From Plectrocnemia conspersa (taxonomy: Eukaryota > Arthropoda > Insecta > Trichoptera > Polycentropodidae), in assembly GCA_009617715.1 (NCBI GenBank), contig VTFK01000077.1, positions 186,001 through 250,000 of the forward strand: a stretch of 64,000 nt of DNA, in the 5' to 3' direction. The notes under the pieces were generated by a model. The model saw nothing but the letters and a program-made list of their open reading frames with translations, was not told the DNA's origin and searched no databases. The stretch's first letter is position 1. Every line of letters begins with the position of its first letter. A program made the position numbers and the translations under genes. Positions 51,401 through 61,299 of this stretch are shown here, piece by piece.

Positions 51401-54400
51401 GTTCATAGATAATATCTAGTATGTATTCAACAACAACAAAAATTGATTCAGTTTAAAAATAAGAGTAAGTTTCTCAGCTGAAAGTCATAAACAATACAAT
51501 AGCGACACTATTAACACGTTATCTATTTTTTTAACGCAAAAGATGGTTTATAATGCATCGTTAGGTATAGTTATACAATAATACAGTATTATATAATGAA
51601 TGTGCTGACATACTTTATATATTTTAATAGAACATTATAATAGATATACTGAGCACATTGGGGAATACCTACATACATTATCCAAAATCAGAACATATTA
51701 TAATCATTCGCTGAAATTGTATAATTTAATTTTAATATATGCATAAATATTAATGAAGTTGTACATGTCTATATAAAACAAGGTCATTCGGTGAATAACT
51801 ACATGCATTGACATGCTACTCAACTTGAGATTTATTCCACGTTCTACTTCCACGTATTTAATATGAAATACATACGGACTATTTATAGGATCATTTTGAA
51901 TAGTTTCACAGTGAAAGGGTTTGGGATTACGACTTTGAACATGGACCCGAACTTCTTTGAAATGAAAATTTCTGCGTCATTAATTTGGACTTTTCAATCA
52001 GATGGAAATCAGATACACCAAAGGCGAGTTTTCGAAATTGAATCGCTTTCTAACAACATCAGCATTGACTATACAGCCTTTGAAAACATCCAGTAGACGG
52101 ACGTCTTCATTGCATTTGTTTTTTAGTGACTGTCCTCTAACTCAAACCAGATAACTTTTCGTTAATGCGTTAGTTCTATCGACTTATTATAAATAATTGG
52201 ATGTCTTTATCTAGCAATAACTCGCTACCTTCTTACAATTATGTGACCTACTGATCAATGTATCGCATAATGTTAGATAATATTATAGTTTATGATTACT
52301 CCACATTATCCATGCCTTGTATTACGTATTTTATGTCATTAATTTGAACTTTTCAATGATATCCGAAACAAATTTTAACAAATCCTTTACTAAAATTGAA
52401 TCAGTTTTTGTATCACCTGCAAATTACACTATTAGTTGCAGAAATTGTTTGGGTTCATTGTTATTTGGAAAACACGGACATTCAGGAAAATTTTAAGCTC
52501 ACAAGCAAAACACAAGGGCCGAACAAGCGTGAAATCCTTTCATGTAACTCGACATGCTTCATTGGAGCGCAAGCAACTGGCGATGTATTTTGTTTTCTAT
52601 AAATATTCGACCCGAAGGCGAATCGGCGCCGACCCTTAATGGACAAAAGGGCGGAATTAAGCGGAGCCACGTCAGCGGTCCTCAAAACGGTTGTCCCTAC
52701 TTTCCCTTTTTTATGTTTTATTTTTTCGTATTTTGCGTAGGATCGACCGTATTTGACGAATGTGAGATTATTCAGCTTTTAGATTTTCTACTGAACGAAT
52801 AAATGTCTATAACAACGAAGATGAATTGCCAACTAAAGTGAATGCTGAGGTCAGCAGTATTTGTACATATACTAGAGAAAGTGATGATATGATAACATTA
52901 TGAAATAATTTTATCGTTAACTTTGTTCATAGACCAATACAATTTGCAACCAATAAAAATGTATCTATATAGCGATACATAAAATTATATCTCTCTATAC
53001 ATACATAGTACTCTTTCAATGCTTGCGCTTGAACCGTAAATATTTTTGGATCGGATATAAACGTAATTCAGGCGACTCCAGGTTAACCAAAAAATCTTCT
53101 ATAGAATAGTCCTTGCAGTAAAAGACTAATGCTTGAACTACACTCTCTGGAGGTTGTCCGAACCGAAGTTCAACTGAAGTCGGCCGAGGTCGCCGACTTC
53201 CGAGTAGCGGCCACACTGCCACAAATTTCATATGCCGTCCGGACGGCGGCTGCTGTCACGTACAGCTGGAATATTTGCGCGCGATCGAAAACTGTGCCAA
53301 ATAATCGCAATTTTTAAATTGTCATATTATTAAAATTACGCTACTGATAATTATAAAAGCTTGCCACATCTGTGACTACCCTAGAATTTTTCGCCATCGA
53401 TTCTAAATAAGAATTCGTTATGGTGTGACATTTATATAAACCGATCTAGGAAAATACATAAGGATATTCGAAACGATTTTTAACAAAATCAAGTACCACT
53501 AATTATTTTTTAATTATTTAATTTTATATGAAAAAAAATATAATAACGATATCTGTTAGAAGAATATACTATCAAAAATATAATTAATCCTTTTTGGTGC
53601 CCTAAAATAATAAAATATGTCAGTAAGAGTCTGTTGAAATCCCCGATAAGCATGTTTTATTATAACTTGACCACGTAATCACGATGCTGCGCTCGTCATG
53701 CGTGTTGACCATAAGCCGCCTACGCGCATACTGAAATTGAACCGAGTTACTCGTTCTATCTTAGTTTGCGAAAAACCATATCATTATCTTTTTCACTCTC
53801 GTCACTTAACACGCGAGAGAACGAAAGGGGAAGTATCTCACCGCTCGCGCTCGAACGAGCAGCTCCGATTTCGGTTCCTTTGACTTCGGTCCGTTTGCCG
53901 ACAATATTCGGAAGCGCTCGAAGCTGATCAAGTCTAATGTATCTCACCGTACGCGCCTGTAAGATACATATATACCTAAACTTAGTTGTAACAAATGCTT
54001 ATAAAAGTTTCGGTTACAGTGATTTATTTTTATGGTTTTCGGAAGTATGTCGTGTTCATTTCTTACGTTTAGTTCTTGTGTGTTCCAATACGCCGATTTC
54101 TCTTGAATGCTTGATATTAAAGTGCTTTTGTTTAACAGAGAATTATACAGCATCCCCTACACTACTGCAAAAAATAACAAAAATAAAAATATTATTATTT
54201 TTAGCTATTAATAATGTATAACTTCAATGTATAATAATTGTTATTTTACTTTTATTTTAATGCGTAAGCGCAATGCGTTATAACGGTGTAAATCAATCAG
54301 ACAAAAAAATACCTACTAGTAAATATTAACCATCAGAGTATCGGTGATATCTATATAATTAATTATAAATTATTATGTATATAATAATTTACAATCGATA

Positions 54401-57400
54401 GATACTACTTTGTAGCTAAGGGTCGTTCTTTATAATAGCGCCTTTTTATAAATAAAAATTCGAGTATGCTGCGGGGGCCCGAACCCATGACCTCTGGGTT
54501 ACCACTCTATGCCTCACGGACTACGCTATTCTGAATGACGCAATGTACATTGCAAATATCGGTACTTTGTCCCCAAGAAGCAACCAATATATATTACAAC
54601 TTACGTTATCATGCAAGTCAGATTTATAAAGTTCAACACAATACTAATTTGACGCTTGTTCTTATCATTAATATTGCACCCTCACTGTTGTATTTTCTGA
54701 TTTTAATCATTCATATATATTTCCCTCTTAACACGCTCAGCCATACTGTATTTAAATTTTGACACGCACTTTAGTACTTGTACTATTCAATTTAGTGTTT
54801 CACTTCAAGTTTTTGGTTCAAAAAATATGTTCTTGAAATAAATTTGACAAATACAATTTTCCGTAAAATTAAAAAAAAAATACAAATTCAGTTAAACTTT
54901 GATAAGTAAAAATATACTCGTTTACCAAATAAGTGATGCTTAACTTATTTCTCTGAAGTAGAACCCCAATGGAGTTTTTAATGGGGTTAACTGAAAATTT
55001 CCCTGTATTGTTATTTTTCATGGTCAATAGTGGAATTAAAATAAAATATAATAATATATAATATAAATTAAATAAATAGATCGAACGATCTTAGATACAA
55101 CATATCAATATTTTTCTAAGAATGCTGCTGTAACAATAGCTGGCATTTATAACCTCACGCTGATTTAACATTTCTTAGAGTTTCTTTAGATTTATTAAAA
55201 TTATATTTGTTTATGAGACACTCCGTATTATACATGCGCGTGCACAGGTGAAGGCCGTAACAAAAAACAACAATAATACAGAGAAAGGGTTATAAGAAGG
55301 ATCGGTACGGAACAAACGACATAACTCTCTGATTTGACATGGGAAATTTTCGTGACACTCAAAGGCTGCGGGTCCTTTCGTGTCCCGGAACCGGAAAAGG
55401 CCCCGCGAGGAAACAAACATCTGGACGCCTCCATCCCGAGCTCGGGTGTTATTGTGTATTTACGGGTGTTTTAACATATTTACGTTTCGGACCGAATAAA
55501 AACACACCCTCGATTCCATTCCTTTCCGACCCCCGTTCTTGGCAGCGGTGGTGCGCTCGTAAAAATTAGGGTTGGACGGTTTTATGAGGGGCAAAGATTG
55601 AATCTGAATTAAAAAAATAACAAAGCCAATAAAGCCGTCGTCGCCCGGCACGAACTCTCTATTTACGAGCGGACGTATAAATAAATACTATGTATATTTG
55701 GGTAATCATTTTAAAAATAAATGTATACCTTGTACAGGTACGTTTGGACTGGTAAAGGTCGGCGGTGTATGTACATACACATATCCAATTCCAAATGAGG
55801 GTCTACGAAAGAGGGATCTCATCGGTAATTGGCAACTTCCTAGTATAAATGATTTAAACATTTTACTCTATGGAAGATTTAATTGTTATAATTTATTTTA
55901 TTTAAATAGGTCGTAACTTATATTCAATTATTAAGCACTATTCAACGAGCTATATACAGCGGTATATTATTTTTAACAACGGACGGTTGTGGTATAATTT
56001 GGTAACGCAGCTTGCACAGTTGACCGCGTTGTCACGGTCGCGAATATGATATAAAAAAACAAAGATGCAATCATTTTGCGATTTGAAAAATATGATTTAT
56101 AAAATTGATAATTTTGTGGGCAAAAATCCAAATTTTTTAGTTAAGATATAACAAACTTTATCAAAAGCTTTTTCAATATCAGTGTAGATAAAATCCACTT
56201 GACTACCTATATCGATAATTTTCATGACAAAATTGCTCATTTTAGTGAGATGATGTTGAAGTCATCAAAATTAATTAGCAGCAGACTTTAAATAGTCAAA
56301 ATAAAAAAAAAAAGCTATTTTTACATTTTTTTATTCCTTATTCAGAAACTGACTTCGTCGGATCATTCGACAACGGAGAGTATGTCTTCTTGTTCTTCCG
56401 CGAAACGGCCGTAGAATACATGAACTGTGGAAAAGCGGTCTACTCTAGAGTAGCCAGAGTTTGCAAAAAAGACACAGGAGGAAAGCACATTCTAAATCAC
56501 AATTGGACAACATACTTGAAGGCGCGCTTGAACTGCAGCATTCCAGGAGAATTTCCTTTCTACTTTGACGAAATTCGTAAGTAACCATTATACTTATCTA
56601 TATTAATTACTTAATACATCATGTTTGATTTATTATTATTATAGAAAGCGTATACCAGATGCCTAACGACAACAGTAGATTTTACGCTGCTTTTACGACT
56701 GGTTCGAGTGATGGGCTAGTCGGCTCTGCTATTTGTATCTATTCCATGAGCAACATCCAAGAAGCTTTCTCTGGAAAGTTCAAAGAGCAGGCCACTTCAA
56801 GTTCGGCCTGGTTGCCAGTGTTAAGGAATAAAGTGCCAGAACCCAGGCCTGGCAAATGCGTCGATGATACAGAAGCATTACCGGATAGTGTTCTGAATTT
56901 CATCAGGTACTTTCAATTATTTATAAGCAATAAAACGTACTAGTGTAATCTAATGTTTAAATAATTATAGATCACATCCATTGATGGATGAAGCCGTGCG
57001 TCAGGACTTCGATACTCCTGTTTTTTACAAAAGAGACGTAATACTCACACAGTTGGTTGTTGATCGACAGATAGTCGATATGCTAGGACCCAATAAGCAC
57101 TACAACATATTTTACGCTGGAACAAGTAATATGATTTCAATACTGTCTATTTTAGTGATGCTCGTGTTTTTCATACGTGTATTTGTTGTAGTTGATGGAC
57201 AAATTTATAAAATAGTGCAATGGGCGAATTCTGAAGGTGGCTCACAATGGAATCTGGCTGATATTTGGCGTGTAGCTCCTGGAGAACCAATTCGTGCTAT
57301 CCAAATATCAAAGAAGCATGAATCATTATATATATCCACAGATAAGAGAGTCAGGCAATTACCTCTTGTTGCTTGTGCTAAAAGGTAAGCATTTGTCTTG

Positions 57401-58588
57401 ATTTATGTAAATAGCTGAGCACCCTAATAAAATTTCTACACCTTAATAAAAAAAAAAAAAATAAAAATAAATATTTTTGATAAAGAAATATATATTCTCA
57501 ATATATCAGTATACCAGTTAAGACTACCTGCTAAAAATATTTTGCTTATTTTATGGCGTTGTGAATAAATATTCAATCTATTATGACCAAAAGTTATATG
57601 TATATTAAATTGATAAATAATCATGAATCTGTATTTAAGGTACGACAGTTGTATTCGCTGTGTGCTCGATCCTTATTGCGGATGGGATAAGTATTCCAAT
57701 GACTGCAAACCTTATCAACCAGGACTATTACAAGACGCAGCAAACGCCACAGTTGGACTCTGCGAAAACTCTGTAAAAAATAAAACTTTGGTCGTATCTT
57801 TCGGCCAAAGTTTACATTTGAATACATTTTTGGTGATGCCGGAAGTATTCAAAAGTAGAACAATCTCATGGTATCATTATTCAAAAGAAAAGGGAAGATA
57901 TCCTATCAAATTCGAGTGAGAACCATTTTATGATTTTCTGATTTTTAACTATTAAAAAAATACAAAATAATATTTTTTTTTATGTAATCAGATCTGATAG
58001 GATTATACAAACAGCAGAAAGGGGATTGGTCATCTTATCGGTGACTGAAAGTGATGGTGGAGTATACGAATGTATGTTAGGCCCAACACTCATGGCTACT
58101 TATATAATTAAAGTAGACACTCATAGGTACGTATCTAATATATTTGACAAATACAGTATGGTAAAATTATATATAATCAATATAGCATAGCATAAAGACC
58201 TTCAAATATATGATATAAAAATATATTTGCCACCAAATAAAAATAATATTTATAATATAGTTTTCTTACCAGCCTGTATATATGTACTATATAAAATGAA
58301 ATTATATTATTAATTAATAATAAACTTTTTTTATAGATGTACATATCCAAACAAACCACACGAGTATAAAAAGATTTATACAGATTGGTGTCACGAGTTT
58401 GAGAAATACAAGAGTGCGATGAGGTCGTGGGAAAAGGGTCACAATGTAAGTATCCGCAGTCAGACCGAAGCAGTGCGTTTCTTCAGCTTAGTGACTCGCT
58501 ATTTTTTTATTTCTTTCAGAATTGCGTAAAGCGCAGCGGCACCGAGCAAAATCTGTTATCCAATGAAATCTCGCAAAATTTGCGGTGA
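39354..58588 (+). CDS. Sema2a: Class 2 semaphorin (secreted), N-terminus missing
   Basis: Secreted guidance ligand of the plexin system. Eleven exons: 39354-39405, 43998-44168, 44244-44514, 56346-56576, 56645-56906, 56971-57125, 57192-57384, 57640-57915, 57992-58126, 58337-58445, 58520-58588. All have GT/AG borders and every phase agrees, giving 640 residues plus TGA. Order: Sema domain (about 1-445, from DRLLRLNLTDISQSRCE), PSI (446-490, CIRC...DPYCGWD), Ig (about 491-580), short tail. There is no transmembrane segment or GPI signal, as in class 2. The family is about 700 residues, so some 60-90 N-terminal residues (signal peptide, start of the beta-propeller) are missing. The Ig domain lacks its first cysteine. 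Sema2a versus Sema2b is not resolved. It converges on CCT2. Confidence 0.95.
40370..40573. mobile_element. piggyBac-type MITE with subterminal palindrome
   Basis: TTAA flanks both sides (40366-40369, 40574-40577). The ends are near-matching inverted repeats, ACGCCAGCGACT and AGTCGCTGGCGTG. Just inside the left end is a perfect 16-bp palindrome, GACTCACCGGTGAGTC. Only 204 bp, no coding capacity. Confidence 0.75.
42909..43002. other. Nested and alternative inverted repeats
   Basis: Outer arms CACATTGGGGATTGT (42914-42928) and ACAACCCCAATGTG (42989-43002) pair with one bulge. Inside them CCTTTCACAC (42952-42961) pairs with GTGTGAAGG (42971-42979) around a 9-base loop. A third word, ACCTTCACA (42909-42917), is an exact partner for TGTGAAGGT (42972-42980), so two mutually exclusive folds exist. 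No protein-coding signal. Confidence 0.6.
43285..43301. other. 17-bp palindrome
   Basis: CCCGAGAT and ATCTCGGG arms with a single central T. Possibly a protein-binding site; unassigned. Confidence 0.6.
43998..44168 (+). CDS. Sema2a: Semaphorin exon: Sema domain
   Basis: Residues 18-74, RDSLLLEPSNVAQCVSKGKS through the conserved RNHIRVIQPMG and CGTNAHSPKDWVLY segments. Phase 0 at both ends; donor GTGAGT. The 160-codon frame at 43835-44317 crosses it out of frame and is not the gene product. Confidence 0.96.
44244..44514 (+). CDS. Sema2a: Semaphorin exon: Sema domain
   Basis: Residues 75-164, starting MNLTQLPRHEYVPGVGVG, with CPYDPMDNSTAVWV, YSGTNAEFTKADPVIFRTDL and RTLKYDSKWLD, all typical of class 2 semaphorins. 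Starts after ATTCCAG and ends one base into a codon before GTAAGT. N-glycosylation sequons NLT and NST are visible. Confidence 0.97.
45699..47623. mobile_element. PIF/Harbinger-like element copy 3, interrupted
   Basis: TTA flanks both sides (45696-45698, 47624-47626), a clean 3-bp duplication. The ends are TGCCTGTACTACACTCTCTG and AGAGAGTGTAGTGCAGGCA, matching inverted repeats. An 877-bp TA-target element is inserted at 45741-46617; without it the copy would be about 1.05 kb, the same as copy 1. No transposase frame. Confidence 0.9.
45741..46617. mobile_element. TA-target TIR element copy 2, nested
   Basis: Same ends as 23685-24559 (GAGTACGCTCGGGATAAGGA and inverse) with TA on both sides (45739-45740, 46618-46619). 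The flanks read GAAGT and CAACTGAAG and join as in uninterrupted PIF/Harbinger copy 4 (53165-53180), which marks the insertion point almost to the base. A 78-codon minus frame (45931-46167) inside has no recognised family and may be a transposase remnant. Confidence 0.88.
47980..48260. promoter_or_regulatory. Candidate regulatory island in semaphorin intron
   Basis: GC-richer than its surroundings, with repeated TAAT/ATTA words (CAGTTAATTAGCGG, AAATTAATTAACAAATT, CTAATCAAATTACTCC, AATTAATTTTAATC) and no open frame. Regulatory role is inferred. Confidence 0.3.
52480..52780. other. GC-richer island, no gene
   Basis: Several overlapping short frames on both strands with no known motif. Composition differs from the surrounding intron; it may be a conserved non-coding segment. 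Confidence 0.3.
53130..53935. mobile_element. PIF/Harbinger-like element copy 4, right end lost
   Basis: Starts TGCTTGAACTACACTCTCTG after TAA (53127-53129) and follows the family, with the 14-bp palindrome GCCGTCCGGACGGC, to about 53935, where similarity stops. The right inverted repeat is absent. An internal deletion of roughly 100 bp lies at about 53361. It preserves the uninterrupted target of the nested element in copy 3. Confidence 0.85.
54435..54536 (-). repeat. tRNA-derived SINE
   Basis: On the minus strand, TAGCGTAGTCCGTGAGG matches an A-box-like head and GGTTCGGGCCC a B box, with AACCCAGAGGTCATG between them, followed by an AT-rich tail. The same unit, in + orientation, is at 1465-1585. 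It cannot be an intact tRNA, because no acceptor stem closes around these boxes. Confidence 0.7.
55210..55690. other. GC-richer island, no gene
   Basis: Short overlapping frames on both strands without known motifs. The block differs in composition from the AT-rich intron and may be conserved non-coding sequence. Confidence 0.3.
56130..56235 (-). pseudogene. Non-LTR retrotransposon RT fragment
   Basis: The minus strand reads MKIIDIGSQVDFIYTDIEK followed by AFDKVCYILTKKF, matching the QVDVxYTDFEKAFDKV segment of the 19830-21165 and 24640-25400 copies. About 35 residues only, lying 110 bp before a semaphorin exon. Confidence 0.75.
56346..56576 (+). CDS. Sema2a: Semaphorin exon: Sema domain
   Basis: Residues 165-241, from KTDFVGSFDNGEYVFLFF through RETAVEYMNCGKAVYSRVAR, VCKKDTGGKHIL, WTTYLKARLNC and IPGEFPFYFDEI. 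These are the most conserved blocks of the Sema propeller. Two bases complete the codon from the previous exon; one base is left before GTAAGT. Confidence 0.97.
56645..56906 (+). CDS. Sema2a: Semaphorin exon: Sema domain
   Basis: Residues 242-328, QSVYQMPNDNSRFYAAFTT, GSAICIYSMSNIQEAFSGKF, KEQATSSSAWLPVLRNKVPE, PRPGKCVDD, LPDSVLNFI. Ends two bases into a codon before GTACTT, a weaker donor. Confidence 0.96.
56971..57125 (+). CDS. Sema2a: Semaphorin exon: Sema domain
   Basis: Residues 329-380, RSHPLMDEAVRQDF, PVFYKRDVILTQLVVDR and IFYAGT. Ends one base into a codon before GTAATA. The following intron is only 66 bp and readable in frame. Confidence 0.92.
57192..57384 (+). CDS. Sema2a: Semaphorin exon: end of Sema domain
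   Basis: Residues 381-444, DGQIYKIVQWAN, LADIWRVAPGEPIRAIQIS, HESLYISTDKRVRQLPLVAC. The acceptor chosen (TTGTTGTAG) makes residue 381 Ile and restores the DGxxYKIV propeller motif. Ends in AG before GTAAGC. Confidence 0.93.
57640..57915 (+). CDS. Sema2a: Semaphorin exon: PSI and first half of Ig
   Basis: Residues 445-536. The PSI cysteines are visible (C449, C452, C458, C467, C486) with the DPYCGWD motif. The Ig part begins near 491 with VVSFGQSLHLNTF, where a cysteine would normally follow HL. SWYHYSKEKGRYPIKF supplies the Ig tryptophan. Ends GA before GTGAGA. Confidence 0.96.
57992..58126 (+). CDS. Sema2a: Semaphorin exon: second half of Ig
   Basis: Residues 537-581, RIIQTAERGLVILSVTESDG then GVYECMLGPTLMATYIIKVD. 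The D-x-G-x-Y-x-C motif of strand F (C564) is intact. Phase 2 at the end, before GTACGT. Confidence 0.96.
58337..58445 (+). CDS. Sema2a: Semaphorin exon: C-terminal tail
   Basis: Residues 582-618, RCTYPNKPHEYKKIYTDWC, HEFEKYKSAMRSWEKGHN. This post-Ig segment is typical of insect class 2 semaphorins. Ends in phase 0 before GTAAGT. Confidence 0.95.
58520..58588 (+). CDS. Sema2a: Semaphorin last coding exon
   Basis: Residues 619-640, NCVKRSGTEQNLLSNEISQN, LR, then TGA. Starts after TTTCTTTCAG. The tail is short and hydrophilic, with no membrane anchor. Confidence 0.9.
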   Translation, partial: NCVKRSGTEQNLLSNEISQNLR

Positions 58589-61290
58589 TAAACGAATTGC
58601 ATTTGCTCTATTAAGAATGGACTGTGCGGCAGTCAAGTACCATCACTCATTACAACTCTCTGTGATATCTAATGAACTGTTCATTATTGTTAATTTAAGC
58701 TTAATGCTTATTGTTGACGAGAAGATTGCGGGTTTTCAATGTTAAGCCTTTGGTATTGTTGGAATTAGTTGTAAGGAGTATATAATATTATTATTATTAT
58801 ATATATATTGATATATAATAATAGTTTTGAGTATTAATAACGCTTTCGGCACACAAATAACGATCATTTCCTCAATATTGCACCCGTCGAAATTAAATAA
58901 ATTATTTATGAACTCTTAACAATATTAAAAATGTTGTATTATTTATTGAATTTTTTTTTTACTTTTTTATATAATTTGTTTATATAAAAAAATAGTTTTA
59001 CTTAATAACAAGTCTGACATCTAAATAGAATAATATATATATATATATAAATAAACGAGATCAACTATTTCATTATTATTCATTTTATTTGATATATAAA
59101 TATATGGATGACTATGCCAAAAATATACAATAATTGCGATTATGTTGGCTAAAAAGATTATTAAAATTTTGTTGCTAAAGAAAATTTATAACTATTATAA
59201 ATAAAATTATATTATGTACTCAAAAAAAACAATATTCTCTCATATTAAATCTATATATTTTTTAAATTCATACTATTCTTATAAGTTGTATAGAGCGTTA
59301 TTAAAATGATTGTGGGACCGAAGACTAACATAAAAAGTATAAAGAGTGAATTGCAAATCTTACATAATATTATAAAATAATAATAAATCATCGATCGCAT
59401 CTTAGACGCGTGCAAAAAGTTTCATTATCATTATTGTAATATATTATTATTACATAATAACAATTTGTTCGGTGCAAATTGTTTCCTAGACTCTATTTCC
59501 TACGATTCCCAAATGAAACCTTTAATGCCTTATCAATATTTAGATAAATTTCGACAATATTAGGCATTAACCATTGAAAAACCAAAACTGTAAAAATACA
59601 TCGCACTGATCGTTGATTTGTCATTCATTTGTAAATGGTAAACATTTTTTATATATAAAATATAATAGTATTTGTAAATAAATAACTTACTAATAAAACA
59701 TGTATACATTAATGTAAGATTTAAATAGACTTAACTATAATGTAAGTATAGATATACATACATAAAGGTAAAAAATTGCTCACTCTAAAAAAAAAACAAA
59801 AGGTATATCTAATAGTAATCATCATTAATTTTGTGTTATGAAATTGGATCTCAATACAGAATCTTTATTTATTATTGTTATTATTTATTTATATAATTAC
59901 TATTTTTAGGCACCAGAAAAAACGATTACTCTCATGTACTTTTAAAAATAACAGGTTATCAAGGTGTGCCAAAAATCACTTGTATTTATTTAATTCTTGC
60001 CATTATTTTATTTATCTAAATATATGTATTTATTTCTGTATTATGTATAATTTATAACACTATAATAAAAGCATTTGTAAATATTATTCATAGCAAATGA
60101 ACATCTAATGCTAAATCACCAAAAAAATAACAGAAAATTTAGGGTAAGTGTGAAAAATATGTATAATCAAATTTATACATGAGTAATATTGAGTTATTTT
60201 CAGTAGTCATGTGTATAATGTTTTTTTAATGTGTATGTAACAACACAAAGTAGACAAAACATATAGACCCCTCGTATGTATAACTGTTATAGAAATTTGC
60301 CAGATTGTCTCAGTAGAAAAATACAATAGATTTATTAATTACAAAAATAGATACATTTATTATTTTCTTTTAAACCAGTTAAATTAAAAGGTATTTAAAA
60401 TAAATCAACATCATACTACAGTATTTTAAAATAATAAAAATGAATGAGCTACTGAGATAAATTGAATATTACTGATCAAAATCATATTGATTTAGCAAAA
60501 AATATTACTTCAATACACTATTATTAAAATTAACACGGCTTTTTTTTTATCAATTTGAAGTAATTATTAACTGTATTATAAATATACATATATAGATTAT
60601 CAATATGAAAAAACACGACTCATAAAATTTTTATAAGTTTAAGCGAAATATATTCTAAACCATTGCCAGAAACGTCATTAATCCAACATAATATATTATA
60701 GTTACATGCCTTAGAACATGAATAAATAATTTCATTTGCGCTGCTCGTACAGCCCTAAATATTATTTTTTAAACTGTAAATAGAATTAAAGTTTGTATTT
60801 ATCAAATTAGAGCAATAAAAACGTTTTCAAAGAAGTGTTGTTTAATTTCGAAGAAGCATCACCTCGAATTGTTTAATGAATTAAAATAAAACGAACAGTC
60901 ACCACCTACAAAAGAAGAGGAGAAAATTTTGTTTATCGAAAGAATTACAAATTTGATAAAATAAAAACCAGAAACGCAGAAACTACAAGGCCAAATAAAC
61001 ATTAAGGTTTTACTGATGAAGACAAGGATGATCCAAAAAGAAGAAAACAAATAACTTCATGTTTAGATTATGTGAAAGAAGTGGACATGAAACATGTTCT
61101 AAATTGTTAAAAAAAAAGCATATTTTTAACTATTATACTATAATATATTTACCCCGTGTAATTTCAATGCAATTTTTATAAAATGTTGTTTTTATTAAAT
61201 ACACATATGTATCGCATTATTTCCCAATTAAAAAAAATGTAAAAGCACGTCAACTCTTTTTATTATTAAAAAAAAAGTTCACCTGATCAC
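58589..61290 (+). other. Semaphorin 3' UTR and intergenic DNA
   Basis: No gene recognised. AT-rich, with several AATAAA words, the first plausible one at 58896-58901, and a TA dinucleotide run near 59030-59050. The end of the transcript cannot be fixed by eye. A Lys-rich block near 60840-61080 has short broken frames and no known family. Confidence 0.55.
58896..58901 (+). promoter_or_regulatory. Candidate polyadenylation signal of the semaphorin
   Basis: AATAAA about 310 bp after the stop codon. Other copies follow, so usage is uncertain. Confidence 0.35.
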
Positions 61291-61299
61291 TTGAAATTT

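Larger units (their letters stand above)
44515..56345 (+). other. Semaphorin intron, 11831 bp
   Basis: Holds PIF/Harbinger copies 3 and 4, a TA-target element nested in copy 3, a SINE (54435-54536), an RT fragment (56130-56235) and GC-richer islands at about 47980-48260, 52480-52780 and 55210-55690. No other gene is recognised. It ends in TTATTCAG. Confidence 0.85.

Noticed and set aside
54440..54536. tRNA gene
   Set aside because: A/B-box-like words are present but no cloverleaf closes, and a second decayed copy exists; it is a SINE.
55698..55916. Open frame near 55700 as an extra semaphorin exon
   Set aside because: It has no semaphorin similarity, and exon 44514 joins 56346 in phase without it.
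59030..59050. TA dinucleotide run
   Set aside because: Ordinary microsatellite in an AT-rich genome.
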